Shown here piece by piece: positions 43,340 to 54,524 of a stretch of 64,000 nucleotides of DNA. The notes beneath the pieces are model-generated. The model did no database searches and was not told the origin of the DNA. It saw only the letters and a list, made by a program, of their open reading frames with translations. The stretch comes from Triatoma infestans (taxonomy: Eukaryota; Arthropoda; Insecta; Hemiptera; Reduviidae), in contig JAAEAF010000223.1 in assembly GCA_011037195.1 (NCBI GenBank), forward strand, positions 124,001 through 188,000, given 5' to 3'. The translations under genes and the position numbers were made by a program. Within the stretch, counting starts at the first letter, position 1. The number at the start of each line of letters is the position of its first letter.

Positions 43340-43721
43340 CAACAACGTTATTTATGAGAAGGAAATAGATTTTTTTTTTTTTGGATTAGCGACATTTGAT
43401 GACTTGGATCGATTAATAAGAGCATAAGTCCAAGCGTCAAAGTATCAATTGGTAATATATCCCCGATCACTAGCAAAATAAACATTGAGAACCATCTGCC
43501 GGCAATGTTATTTACCATATCTAAAAATATAGTGGTGAAAAACAATAGCCTACAGAGTGAAGGAGTATTCTTATCTTAGAACAACACTTCCTCATGAGGC
43601 ACAATATACTTGAAACTATTAAAACATTGAGTAGGAAAGTTCTGTGACAAAACTTTACTACGGTTCCAAAGCAGACGATGACTCTGATGACTTGCTCCAA
43701 ACTGACTGTTGGGTAACACAA
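43340..43721 (-). pseudogene. Membrane-protein-like ORF fragment, copy 2 version
   Basis: Two minus-strand frames (43721-43521, 43545-43348) together reproduce the 119-codon protein of 12080-11721, with differences such as LDMVNNIAGRW versus SDMLNNIAGRW. A small indel near 43540 separates them. There is no upstream continuation on either copy, so it is a relic. The family is not identified. Confidence 0.3.
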
Positions 43722-43723
43722 AC

Positions 43724-44833
43724 CAATGGCGGCTACTGGTATTCGCGATTGTGTGTGGAACCCCCCAGCTATTTGAAAGAAAAAATAAAAAATAAAATGA
43801 AATAATAAACTAACTAATTTTCATACTTTTATTTTATTTCATATTTCAATTTCAAAAAAATATTATCATTTTTATATTAGTTACAAACATTAGTCACAAT
43901 AAAAATGGTATATACTGCCTGATTTATACAATTCTTTAATATATCAAATCAAATCCATGGGATGGATGTGAGAAAATAAACATTAATTTGTTGCCAAAAT
44001 CGGAGAATAAGACATAAAGGAATAGGAACGTATATCAGTATTGGAGCTCACTTTAATGTGTTTGTTTAATGAATTATGCACTATAGTGAATTGTAGGTAT
44101 AATACGTATATATACCAGGAAATCTATAAAATGTAGGAAGTTGGAGGCTTACAGTTGGGGTCACGCTGGAGAATTATATATATATATATATATATAAAAC
44201 ATTTCTTTGTGTTTGTATAGAGATGTGTATATTTTCTTATACTTTATTAAGTTTTTTAAAATAAGAGTGGGGGTTACTGGTGCGTTGAACGTTGTACGAA
44301 CTTATCCGAAGTTTTTTGCACATTCTACATTGCACTATAACGGCGTTACTCGTATTCGTTATTTTTTGAGATTTGATGTGCTTGTGCCAATGTGCAGATT
44401 TTTATATGTTATATTTATATTTTATATATTATTTTTATAATTATAAAAATTTGATGTTGGTATTGGTACTTGAAACATTAAGATATATGACCCAGCAAAG
44501 AATCAATGCTAACTCATTGATATTTTCCTTGAACCGAAACACTTTATTTAAGATTTAAAAATTTCAGTTAAGTCAAGTTAAGTTAACGGTACAACTCTTT
44601 TTTTCACAGTTATTCTCTGGATTCACAGCGTGAATTAACACATTTAATTGTTGGGGAAGGATGCAAGTTTTACCTAGCTCCTGGCTTACTTCATGATTTC
44701 TATCTAGCCAAGCTGCTGATAATGATAGGTAATTATGCAAAAAATGATAAGTAAATTAGTAAAAATGATAGGTAAATTAAAAAAAAAAAAAAAAATGTTG
44801 ATCCCCACTTATCCAAGTCAGGAGCCGCCACTG
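43724..44833. mobile_element. Non-autonomous hAT-like element
   Basis: 1110 bp in P450 copy 2 intron 11. The left end CAATGGCGGCTACTG and right end CAGGAGCCGCCACTG are 15-bp imperfect terminal inverted repeats. The 8-bp duplication ACACAAAC flanks both ends (43716-43723, 44834-44841), the length characteristic of hAT transposons. Copy 1 carries the corresponding empty, ACAAACACAAACAC-containing site near 12115-12135. Only short AT-rich frames occur inside (44207-44440); no transposase is recognised. Confidence 0.88.
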
Positions 44834-45692
44834 ACACAAACACAAACAAAACTCGGGAAGTTAACTCTATTATTACTAATGAACATACATACACGTTAGT
44901 ACTCTTGACTTGATACTGATCAAACTGTTCCTGTGGGCTGATGTCTTTATTCTTACCCGTCGCCGCCATCGGGAAGGAGCATGCTTCGATTTATAATTTT
45001 CCTCGATTAATCCTTCTGTGCGGGTCTAGCTGTACCGTCGAGTGTATACCACCCGCACAGTGAAGATCTAAGAAGCGATGGGGCTCGCTGAAAGTTGTTT
45101 TCAGGCTTACATTCCGAAGGCGACTAGCAGTCGAGATAGTGGTACCTATTGACCACTAACAGATGACACCACACTGACATTCTGTTCGAAGACCGTCTCG
45201 GTAGCTATGTTGGTTAGCTACTTCCAACTGTATTAATTTTAATCTTCCCACAGCTGAAAAATATCTAATTAAAGCCTAATTTTTTTAATAAAATGAATAC
45301 TTAAATGTTGTTTTCTTTGTTAATTTTTTAATTTACTTTTTTTTAATTTCTTTGTAGGTAGTGTTTATGCGATGGCAGCTAATAAAACGCTCGTTTCAAC
45401 CGTAATTAGAAAGTATAAAATTGAATCAGACCTAAAGTTTGACAAACTGGAATACAAATATTCTTTGTTATTGGAGGTCAGCCAGGGATACATGGTCAGA
45501 ATTAAGCCAAGAAATTGAAATTGCTGAAAATAATGCAGGAAATAATTATTTTCTTGTTAATTAAATGAACAATTTCAATGTATTTAATAACTTTTGGCAA
45601 ATAATAAATAATTTTATATTTTTAAAAAAAAGCTTCCTTATTTTAAAAGACACTATTTCACTCCATAACTTGATATGATATTTTATTTTTAA

Positions 45693-45780
45693 AAAAATCT
45701 GGTGTGAAGCATTCACTCGATATTCCTTACTGCAGCAAATACACATAAAATTCACAAATTCTCTTTAATAACTAATTTTT
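45693..45780 (+). repeat. Helentron-like 5' end fragment
   Basis: AAAAATCTGGTGTGAAGCATTCACTCGATATTCCTTACTGCAG-type start, i.e. the 5' terminus of the family including the GTGTGA/TCAC hairpin, after an A-run. It breaks off where the LINE fragment begins. Confidence 0.6.
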
Positions 45781-45784
45781 TTGT

Positions 45785-46006
45785 GCGGAGCGATACCCTT
45801 ACTGTATACTATGTGGAGAAATGGAAAATTTAGAACACATAATTATGACCTGTCCAGCTTTTAATCAACAGAGATATGTCCTGTTCAATAAACTTAGTTC
45901 AATTTTAACCACTCCTTTCAATTACATAATAATTCTAAAGATAGAGGACATCATAGGGGCCGAATTTATAGTGGAATATTTAAGTAAAATTGAGGTCAAA
46001 ATATAG
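45785..46006 (+). mobile_element. LINE C-terminal fragment
   Basis: Frame: RYPYCILCGEMENLEHIIMT then CPAFNQQRYVLFNKL, a C-x2-C...H-x4-C knuckle as at the end of LINE ORF2, then IIGAEFIVEYLSKIEVKI and a TAG stop at 46004-46006. Only about 70 codons remain. The clade is unclear, though close to the other knuckle-bearing LINEs here. Confidence 0.6.
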
Positions 46007-46009
46007 CGA

Positions 46010-46740
46010 CTACATGTTTAGTCTTGCAAATTATTTTATTGCAAATATTTGTAAAGTGTTATAATTTAGATACAAATCAAAAGGAGTAGGTGAATATCGA
46101 GTATTCTATCCTATCCAGGCTCTTAGACTTGCGTGAGAATATATTGTGTGAATCTAAAGTATGTTTGGTGAAGATAAAAGATAAATTACATTAAGCTTAA
46201 TTAGTTTGGAATGAATGTATTTATTAGCATGAAAGTATTTATTGCAATAATGGTTTAACTTTGGTTATTATGATATTATTTTAGGTTTAAGTACAAAAAA
46301 GGAGTAGATGAATATCAAGTACTCTACTCCAATCTGTGCGAATGTTTTTAGGTGTGTATGTGACTTTTGTTTGTGTGTGTATCTGAGAGTGGGACAGCAC
46401 CCTGGTATAAAAGTGAACCTTTAGTGTTTAGGAGTAAAATTTAAACAAGATAAAATAGTTTGCAAGCTACCTAAAATTGAGAGCAATGGCTGTATGCTAA
46501 GGCTAGTGCCCCCCTCCTCAAAAAAAACTTAATTTTTACTCGGAGTTAAGTTTTATACCACAGCAATGGAGAGGTACATATTGGCCCTCAAACATAGCAG
46601 GTAAAACCTAAATATAATTAGATTGCAGTCCAATAAACGGTGCTTAAGTCAAATTCAGTATTTTGAGAAATTAAGAAAACACAATCACAAAATCCATTCA
46701 GACAAATCGGAATTCTTCCGAAAAGAAATTTCGGATGGTA
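46010..46740. other. Non-coding spacer
   Basis: No gene or known element. GAGTAGGTGAATATCGAGTAC-like text occurs twice (about 46082 and 46300: GGAGTAG.TGAATATC.AGTA), suggesting a short, old direct repeat about 220 bp apart. A TG-rich stretch is near 46355-46385. Confidence 0.4.
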
Positions 46741-46744
46741 GATC

Positions 46745-49015
46745 ATAATATTTATTTATTTATTTTATTTAGTACATAATGCTTGTAGGATTGCTCCTTT
46801 AGCATGGAGTTTGACAATACAGAGATATAATAATTCATATAAGACACAGTTTATAACGTATATGTAAAAATAATCTCAGAAGGCAATTTCTAAATCAAAA
46901 AAAGAAAAAAAAACTGACAGTTAACTAAAATATAAATTACCATTTCTTTGTTTATTTTTTAACCAAGAAAATAGGGAATTCAATGGCTTTTCAAAGCTTA
47001 GTATTAATAACTGTAAAAATAATAATAATAATAGGTAGTTACAATAAGGAAATAACACTAATATACCTATATTATGAATACATAATTTAGACTCAATCTA
47101 TAACTAAGAGGTATAAACTTTTCTCGAGGATATAAATCAGAAACAAAAACAATTACCATTCATTCAACAGGAAGCTTCTTATTCTTAAAGATAGATTGAT
47201 ATAGTCAAAAATTGCATTGATTTGATTAACAGATTTGATAGTTAGAAGATTTATATAACTGTCTGAATCAGATACATTAGTTGATATAAAGTCGCCTAGT
47301 ACACAAGATCTGAAAGGTTCAAAAACCTGACAAGAAAAGATAAAATGTAACAGTGAGTCCGAAGCATTAAGTTTACATATGGTGCATATATCAGAACTAT
47401 CAAAAGAATATGTACAACCATTGAAGTAGATATTTGTCTTATTAAGATTGGCTAATCTAAGTTGCAATATTAAACGAATTTTTTTAATAGAAACAGACCA
47501 AGAAAGGTATTGCTCAACACTGCCCAAACTACTTATATGACGGTACAGTGCGTTATATCTACAACGGTCAATCACGTAGGTAATATCCTCACTTATACAG
47601 GCATTCCTGAGTTTTTGGTCCAGATTTTTAATTTGAGTTTTTAAGAGTGCGGGATTCATTGGAGTAAGATCGTCTAACGAACCTATAGAGATCAACATTT
47701 CTTTAAGCTGGGTAACCCAGTTATATCTAATTCTGTTAAACGGACGAGAATCCCTAGCATATAGAGCATCAAAGCAGATGCGAGGTAGACGAGTTGCGGG
47801 CATCTCCAGTATTTTAATTGTAATTCTAATCATACTTTTAAATACTTGGACCTTTAATGGGACAAGACTGTGTTCTAAACGGACAAAACTATTTGGCGTA
47901 AATTTACTAATATTATAGATTTGTTTAATAAACTTCAGCTGCACTTTTTCTATTTCTGTAAAATAATTAAATGCCCATATTTCTCCAGCGTACAATAGAG
48001 TGGACTTGACTAAGGCATTCAGTAATTTGTCTCTTACTTTAGTATCTGAGGTTTGAGATTTTACTAAGAGCTTATGTACACGGGTTATTGCCATATTGCC
48101 TTTGGCACTGAAATAATGATAAGCTTGAAAAAATTTACCCGTGGAGCTGAATGGCAAACCCAAGTAATTAAATGAGTTGACAAACTCTATCCGTTCCCCC
48201 GAAAAGTACACACTGCGAAATTTCTTTGGACGCGTACTCCTGGAGTAATAAACAATTTTAGTTTTGGCTGCATTAACAAAGAGAGAATTTTCATAACCGT
48301 ATTTTTCAAGGATTGACAGCTTTTCATTTATGTCAGGCAAGGAGCTCGCACTGTGTCATCTGCATAGGACAAGAGAAGCAATCGATTGTTTCTGTCAATT
48401 GAAAGTGATGAGGCACCCTGAGATTCAAAAAACTGTACAATATCGTTTATAAATAAGTTGAACAATAAAGGCGACAGAGGTTCTCCTTGTAGGACACCAG
48501 ACGTTACCTCAAAGTCAGTTGTACTTCCAAGCGTAGTTGATACGCAGAATTTGGCATTGTCATATAGACACTTTATAATCTTAGTTAACCTAGTACCAAC
48601 TCCCAATTTTATCAGTTTCTGCCATAATATTCTATGAGAAATAAGGTCAAAAGCCTTCCGGAAGTCCACAAATATTGCAAAAAACGGGTTGTTATTCAAC
48701 AGTCTAAGGGAAATAACAGAAGCAAAAACAAACAGATTATCAGTGCATCCTCTTTTCCGTCTGAAACCACTCTGTTCCTCAGTTAATTTATTTTCGGCCC
48801 AAGTATTTAGTCTGTTCAGCAGAATTGAGGTAAACAATTTTGGAAAACTATTTAACAATGCTATTCCCCTATAATTCTGAGGATCCGACGCGTCACCTCT
48901 CTTATACAACATTCTCAGATCAATTAAAGCCCAACTTCTAGGAATTTCTTGGGTCCGCATTATCAGATTGTACATATTCAGAATATAATGTTGCCAAGCT
49001 GCAGAAAGATTGGCA
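46745..49015 (-). mobile_element. 5'-truncated LINE with nearly intact reverse transcriptase
   Basis: Minus-strand frames 48975-48328 and 48340-47153 overlap at one frameshift. The first begins before its ATG (ANLSAAWQHYILNM...), then YRGIALLNSFPKLF, EEQSGFRRKRGCTDN, FFAIFVDFRKAFDLI, GVLQGEPLSPLLFNLFINDI and YADDTV. The second continues LPDINEKLSILEKYG, FNYLGLPFSS, LLYAGEIWAFNYFTEIEKVQ, and a CTICKLNASDSLLHFIFSC knuckle, ending at TAA by 47153. The endonuclease is lost by truncation. The 3' UTR probably runs to the TATTTATTTATT tract near 46750. Apart from the single shift within YADDTV..ASS the 600-codon frame is open, so this is the youngest-looking LINE in the window. Confidence 0.85.
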
Positions 49016-49077
49016 TATTATTATTCAATAATATTAAAGAAATAAATTTGTTGCAATATAAAATTAGATTTTTTTTT

Positions 49078-49665
49078 TTTTTTTTGCAGAGGGAGAAGGA
49101 ACTTTGAAGTATTTCTAAGATTATTAAGATACTTTCGTAGATTCATAAAAAAATTTGCAAAAATTGCGAAACACGTATCTGTTGAAAAAATATTGCAAAT
49201 AAGGTTATAATAATGAAGAGTATATTAAATGTATTGTAAATATTATAAAACTATATTAATTAAGATCCAATTTAAACGAACTTTTTATATTAGACAATAT
49301 TAATCTCGGACGTTAAGAACTTTGCTTTAAGATGCAATAAGTCAAAAAGATAGGAGATCATCTCATTGGTTATGTCTCTCACAGTTTAACAATACCTGAA
49401 ATTAATTCTAGCATAACTGAAAAGGAGTTACCACGGTTAGTTTTGGACAGGACCACTCGTTATTTTAGGCCATATTTAGTTTGTTTTCAGATAAGTATGG
49501 ATTTAAAACCCTTTGTTTGGTTAAATAATTTAAAATACCCAAATTCTGTTGGCTTGCGGAAGTGAAAAACTAGAAAAATCTAATAATTTATGTCATAGAA
49601 TCCAAGATGGGAAAACAAATGGAAACGCGGATGTTTTATCAAGAATAAAAATAAGCGTTTAAGGT
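49078..49665 (+). mobile_element. Ty3/gypsy RT-RNase H remnant
   Basis: After a T-run, reads FLRLLRYFRRFIKKFAKIAK (RT-to-RNase H connector). Later, in broken frames, HLIGYVSHSL, EINSSITEKELPRLV, RPYLVCFQ, KPFVWLNNLKYPNSVGLRK and KTNGNADVLSRI. These match the order and spacing of Ty3/gypsy RNase H. RT palm, integrase and LTRs are absent. Inactive. Confidence 0.82.
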
Positions 49666-49794
49666 ACAGAAGTTAATGAAACTTAGCTAAAAGTAAAGTA
49701 TAGTAATGCCTTTTTTTAAACGGGCTTTACGTCCAACTACAAATCAGGTGTGGTGGACGGAGGGGGCGGATAGAAAACATATTTTACTGTATTC

Positions 49795-51238
49795 AATTCT
49801 TTATTTATTTTTATTTATTTATTTATTTATTAAGCTTTAACGTATTACAAAAATACAATAAGCACGTCAACACATTCAAGCTGTGATGTACAAAGAAACT
49901 GAGTTTACTTTAAATAAAATTTGCTCTTTATAATTAATATAACTTACATATAACCAGGGATACTTAGTCTATACAAAATTCTGTAACCTTCCACTTGTAT
50001 TCTAAATATTCAGTAACACTGTAGAAAGTTTTCTCTATCAGAAATCTTCTTACTACTTTTCTAAACTGTTTTTCTTCAATTTCTTTAATTTCATGCGGCA
50101 AGTTATTATATATTTTCCGAGACATTATAGTTGGAGACAAATCAGATTTTTTCAGTCTTTTAGCTGGAATGTGTAAGTTGTTTTTGCTTCTTATGCCATA
50201 TTGATGGAAATCACTTCTGAAAACATTATTAGTATTATCTTTTATAGCCAATAAATTAGTGATAATAAACAAAGATGGCAAAGTTAGAAGAGAATGCTCT
50301 TTAAACAATGCTTTACAACTATCTCTATTATTTTTTCTAAATATGGTTCTTATTGCTTTTTTTTGTAGCTTAAACACTAGGTTACTATCAGAAGCTGCTC
50401 CCCATAGCAGTATACCATAGCTCATTTTAGAATAAAACAACCCGTAATAGGCAGTTTTCAAAACCTCTACTGATACTTCATCTCTCAGCTTTCTGAGCAT
50501 GTATACTACTTGTGCTAATTTACCGCACAGATTCTGCAAATGATGCCTCCATGTTAGACCCGAATCCAGCGTTATTCCAAGGAACTTCACTGGTAAGTCC
50601 TCATCCTTCATGGTTAAACTAAATACTTTTTTTATAGTTTTTTCTTCATTTAAAATGAGCTTATTTGCGTTTAACCATTCCTTCAAATTTCGCAGATCTA
50701 TAGTGCATTTTGTCTCCACTTCGTTCAAGTCCTTGCCTCTCGATATAAGTGTGGTGTCATCGGCAAATAAAATAATATTCCCTGAGAAGATATCACCCAT
50801 GTCGTTATAATAAATTAAGAACAGGAGCGGTCCAAGAATGGATCCTTGTGAAACTCCGTGTGTAACTTGTTTTGGGCTTGAAACTTCTTCTCCTTTAGAA
50901 ACATACTGTAGTCTGCCTGTCAGGTACAGATTGAAAAAATTCCATTCTTTGCCTGTAATGCCGTAATGGAGTAATTTCTCCATTAGTATTTTATGTGACA
51001 CCATATCAAAGGCCTTACTTAGGTCACAGAAAATAGGTACACATACTTCCTTTCTTTCAAAGGCTTCATATATTTCTTCTATTAAAGCACAAATAGCATT
51101 TACTGTACAGCATTTTCTTCTGTAGCCATGTTGATGTTTGTTAAATAAATAGTTTCCTTCAAAATAATCGGTTAACTGTTTTGCAACTATACTCTCTATT
51201 ATTTTAGATATATTGTTTTTAAGATATATATTTTAGCA
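49795..51238 (-). mobile_element. 5'-truncated jockey-like LINE
   Basis: Minus-strand frame 51004-49964 (346 codons) is open and extends upstream without stop to about 51238: NNISKIIESIVAKQLTDYF, HQHGYRRKCCTVNAIC, VPIFCDLSKAFDMVSHKILM. It continues with THGVSQGSILGPLLFLIYYN, IILFADDTTLIS (active-site FADD intact), VKFLGITLDSGLTW, YGILLWGAASDS and KEHSLLTLPSLFII. Stop at 49964. The 3' end is the T-rich TTTATTTATTTATT tract near 49800-49835. Endonuclease missing. The remaining 420-codon frame is uninterrupted. Confidence 0.88.
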
Positions 51239-51560
51239 GGAGTTGAGTATTAAATTCCATACAATTATAATATTATACATAAGATAAATAAATAATAAAT
51301 TAAAAGCAAGGGAAAAATACAAAGATTCTTATAAAATAATGGCACAGGGATTTGCAAATAAATTCTAAATACAAAGATTAACAACGAAAGAAAAAAAAAA
51401 ACTATTACAAATAAAATTACATTCGATTTATTAACTTTGAAAATAATAATTTGTCAGCTAGCGTTTTAATATAAACTTTCTTCTTTCTAAAGCCTTAAAT
51501 AGTATAAGTAAAAATCCTATACACTTGGGTGAAAGTAGTTAAAACAATTAAAGAATTCAA
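51239..51560. other. AT-rich spacer
   Basis: No feature recognised. It lies between two minus-strand LINE remnants and contains an A-run at 51398-51408. Confidence 0.35.
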
Positions 51561-53350
51561 CCTATCCATATCATTACCTTCATTATTTATATATGAAAAC
51601 TAGGCTTTTTAATAAATATCTTGGATATCTCTAAATACAGGACACACTATAAACAAATGTTTAAGATCATCGAAGCAATATTACAAAGTGGGCAAGGAGA
51701 ATCTGAATCAAAACTAACTTAGTGTCATTACAATAAATATAACAGTTACTACTACAATGCCATCTTACCTGATTACATATTCTTTTTTTTAATAATATGG
51801 CATTCCATTAGTAAATAATTTTCTCCCAAACCTAAACTAGAGATGTTTCTATAAGAGAAATTATAATTTGAGGAAATAGCTATAGATACATCCTAACATA
51901 TCACATTATTTGAAAATAAATCGACTAGCTGAGAGAATCAGCTATTGTAATAGTCTTGCGTCTTCAGCAAGCCACACATCATCAGCGCCTTTTATACACG
52001 GTATAATTTATATTGTTATGCAACTCAATTAATCTCTTACAGCAGACCCGGGGAAGACGATCTTCTGCCTTAAAAAGGATATCAGACCACCACTTTAAAA
52101 GTCTTTTAAATATTTTACTTTAAGTTTGATGTGGTGCCTGCCTGTCTCAAGCCGTTTTTTAAAAGTCAGGAGTTGTTCTCGGTAAATGTAACAGACGCTT
52201 AATAAATATACCTGGACCCGTTCCAACAACTCCGTATATGGGAGAGCCCAAACTTCAGCCCCTTAGAGGAGAATCAAATTGTCGAGTTTCAATTGTCACT
52301 TTTAGCTTGTTTTAATACAGTCAGAATTCGAGGAGCTTTTTGCAACAAAATACTCAGCAATATTAACAAATTTAATCCGGGAGAACTCGCTAGAAAAAAA
52401 TGAATAGCAAGAACTCGCGCGTGAGACTTTCTCTCACATCCCAATTTTCATATTTTTTCACCACATAATAATATTATTAGCTTCTAAATACCAATTAAGT
52501 AAATGAATTATATTTATAAATATAAATACACACATAAACTTAAACAAATATCAATATAAAAATATAAATCACACTTTATTTATAAAAATAAAAAAAAAAC
52601 TGGAGCAAAACTCAATATAAAAAATATAATTTGTGTTGAATTATTCAGTAACAGCACATTTTGGACACGTAGCACAATTTGGGTGTACGTGCATCTGCTA
52701 ATGAAAACACTTTGAGGGCATATTTTGCTGGTTTACTAGGAATGTATTGCCGAAAATTGCAACGTCCCTGAAACGGTTCCAACATTTCATCTATAGTACA
52801 GTATTCACCAACTTGGCAATTTTCTTTACATTTGGATGTAAATTCATCCAGTCCTCTCTTCTCTTATGGAATCAGGAAAAAAAAGACTCCAACATTCCAA
52901 GGGAGTTTTAGCTTGCTTTGCAATAGTTTTCACACCTGGAAGATGGATAACGATGTTTTGTTTCCTTCTGCGCACATTTTCGCGGGGAGCGGAAACATGC
53001 CAAACAGTAGTTTTGTCGTTACCGCACAAGTGATCGTCGTTTTCGTGTTCATCTTTCTCTTTTATCCCTGATTGTTCTGAATCACTTTCCGGTTTTCGAA
53101 GCTTTCCGAGCATCAAAGCGGTTTTCGTTGTCTACAAGGTTGGGAAGATAAAAACTCAGCTAGACGAAACTTAGGATCTCTCACTACTCCCATTTCCGGA
53201 TTATGAGTGTTTTTTTTTCAAGCGTGAGAGAAAATCTCACGGTGCGAGTTCTCCCGGGTTAAAGGATGTATGAAAATGTACCCCCAAGTAATAATAGCTC
53301 TTTTGTAATTTAATACTTGTATCTCCTAGGTAAAAATCGTTGATCTTTTT
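51560..53350 (-). mobile_element. LINE remnant split by piggyBac
   Basis: Minus-strand pieces: FYLGDTSIKLQKSYYYLGVH (53345-53270), then after the piggyBac VKFVNIAEYFVAKSS (about 52370-52330), KGLKFGLSHIRSCWN-type text (52270-52215), and further decayed C-terminal sequence with a cysteine-bearing end near 51680-51640. Order and style match RT thumb to C-terminus of the group at 46745-49015. Heavily mutated. Confidence 0.6.
52376..53258 (-). mobile_element. Internally deleted piggyBac element with TTAA duplication
   Basis: Flanked by TTAA (52372-52375, 53259-53262). The ends are TCCGGGAGAACTCGC and, inverted, CCCGGGAGAACTCGC, with a second CGTGAGA.TTTCTCTCAC inverted module inside each end. 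On the minus strand, 53116-52844 encodes the transposase N-terminal region (CGNDKTTVWHVSAPRENVRR and LPGVKTIAKQAKTPLECWSL). Then DEMLEPFQGRCNFRQYIPSK, PAKYALKVFSLADARTPK (about 52800-52680) is the DDE region. Several hundred codons between ECWSLFF and TIDEMLEPF are missing, so it is non-autonomous. Confidence 0.93.
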
Positions 53351-53479
53351 TTAATATGCCTTACTTTTTAAATGGGACTACAACAGTTTTCTCTTTATTT
53401 ATTTATTTATAATTCTCTTTTTCTCTTTATAATTATCCAGTATTTTAAGTTTAAACATATTTTACTATATATCAAATAA

Positions 53480-53575
53480 AATCCAAGGCAAAACCGGGAA
53501 TCGAACCCAGTACCACAATACACTTTGCGGTCCGCGCCTCTAACCATTCATCCACCATGGCGAAAACTTATATAA
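53480..53575 (-). mobile_element. tRNA-like SINE head
   Basis: Minus strand: CGCCATGGTGGATGAATGGT...AGAGG (box A-like) and GTACTGGGTTCGATTCCCGG (box B), followed by TTTTGCCTTGG. No long body follows, so it may be a truncated SINE or a tRNA pseudogene. It differs from the SINE family at 34100. Confidence 0.6.
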
Positions 53576-53689
53576 ATCGGATTATGAAATCAAACAAAAA
53601 AGGTGACAAGAAAACCTCAATTCAATAGCCAATTGGACTTAAGAAATAATTATATTAATACAAAAAAAAAAAAAAATGGCGATAAAAAC

Positions 53690-53955
53690 AAATTATAATA
53701 ATAAATAAATAATTAGAATGGCAGATGGAGCTATGGAATGGAATTAAATTCTCTAAAACTGAGAGGTGTGCCCTACATTTCTTCCGTTAAATGCAGGATG
53801 ATACAACGATTCAGTACAAAGAAATTATCCATTCCCTTGGTCTCATATTCGATACTGAGTTAAGCTAATAGGATCTTGCTTACAAATATGCAAGAAAGAC
53901 AATTAATATTTTGAAATTTGTCGATAATATAAATGGAGAACGGGATAAGAAATTT
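53690..53955 (+). mobile_element. Small LINE RT fragment
   Basis: Frames give ELWNGIKFSKTERCALHFF, MQDDTTIQYKEIIHSLGLIF and DTELS, the thumb-region KFS..K...HF...LG.IFD pattern of jockey-like RTs. Two shifts in under 300 bp. Nothing else of the element remains. Confidence 0.6.
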
Positions 53956-54069
53956 TAAAAAAGGTATTTTTGTTACATTTAATAGAGTTTAATAGTGTTC
54001 GAAATTGTTTGTTTTAAAAGGATTTTTAATAGTATAATATGACTTAAGACTTAAGACTTAATAAGTCAT

Positions 54070-54285
54070 GTTTAAATAAAATAGTTGGAATTGTTTTTGA
54101 GAGAATTGCAAAAAATCTAGAAAAAAAAAAGAATCTATTTAGTAAAGTGGTATTTCCGGTTGTGGAATTTTGGCAAGTAATTTCCTGTCTGGTCCCATGG
54201 TGATACCCAAATGGAATGTTAAGTATGAACGTTCTGTGATTGTTCTGATTTTTGAGTTATGCTGTTTAAATGCACACACAATTTT
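54070..54285 (+). repeat. Helentron-like repeat fragment
   Basis: GTAAAGTGGTATTTCCGGTT, CTGGTCCCATGGTGATACCC, AAATGGAATGTTAAGTATGA and TTTTTGAGTTATGCTG in family order, ending abruptly at CACACAATTTTCGG. The sequence after it (54286-54520) matches 19033-19265 of the other spacer. Confidence 0.6.
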
Positions 54286-54524
54286 CGGTGTAATAATCAT
54301 AGAGGAACAACTAATCTACCTATTCACCGTACCAATTATATTTATTATAAATTGCAAACAAGTATGTATCCTCTAAAATGTTTGTGGCTACTGAAGATTT
54401 CTTTCATCATTGCCTCTTGTATTCTCCCATTATTAAACCCTGTTTTAATCCTTGTGACTCACATGGCATTCAGATGAACATTTTTGGGTTTTTTATCTAG
54501 TAATTTAAAAGAAACTATGGATAT

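Larger units (their letters stand above)
31756..45518 (+). pseudogene. Cytochrome P450, clan 4, copy 2 (pseudogene)
   Basis: Exons visible: 31756-31930 (exon 1: MFVFSVLCIILVIFYIRYLM anchor, then TANIPGPKTWPIIGNALL, the proline-rich hinge), 38020-38088, 38255-38294, 38385-38497, 39518-39754, 41276-41458, 45358-45518. Exons 2-6 of copy 1 have no counterpart between 31930 and 38019; that interval holds repeats, a LINE+SINE, Penelope-like repeats and an LTR-like sequence. In exon 10, copy 1 TTTGATAC is TTTATAC here, a one-base loss inside the AGFDT motif that shifts the frame. Exon 11 (heme loop, intact) differs from copy 1 at 8 of 183 bases, six of them synonymous. Exon 12 differs at 4 of 161, three synonymous. 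The gene was under constraint before it decayed. Confidence 0.88.
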
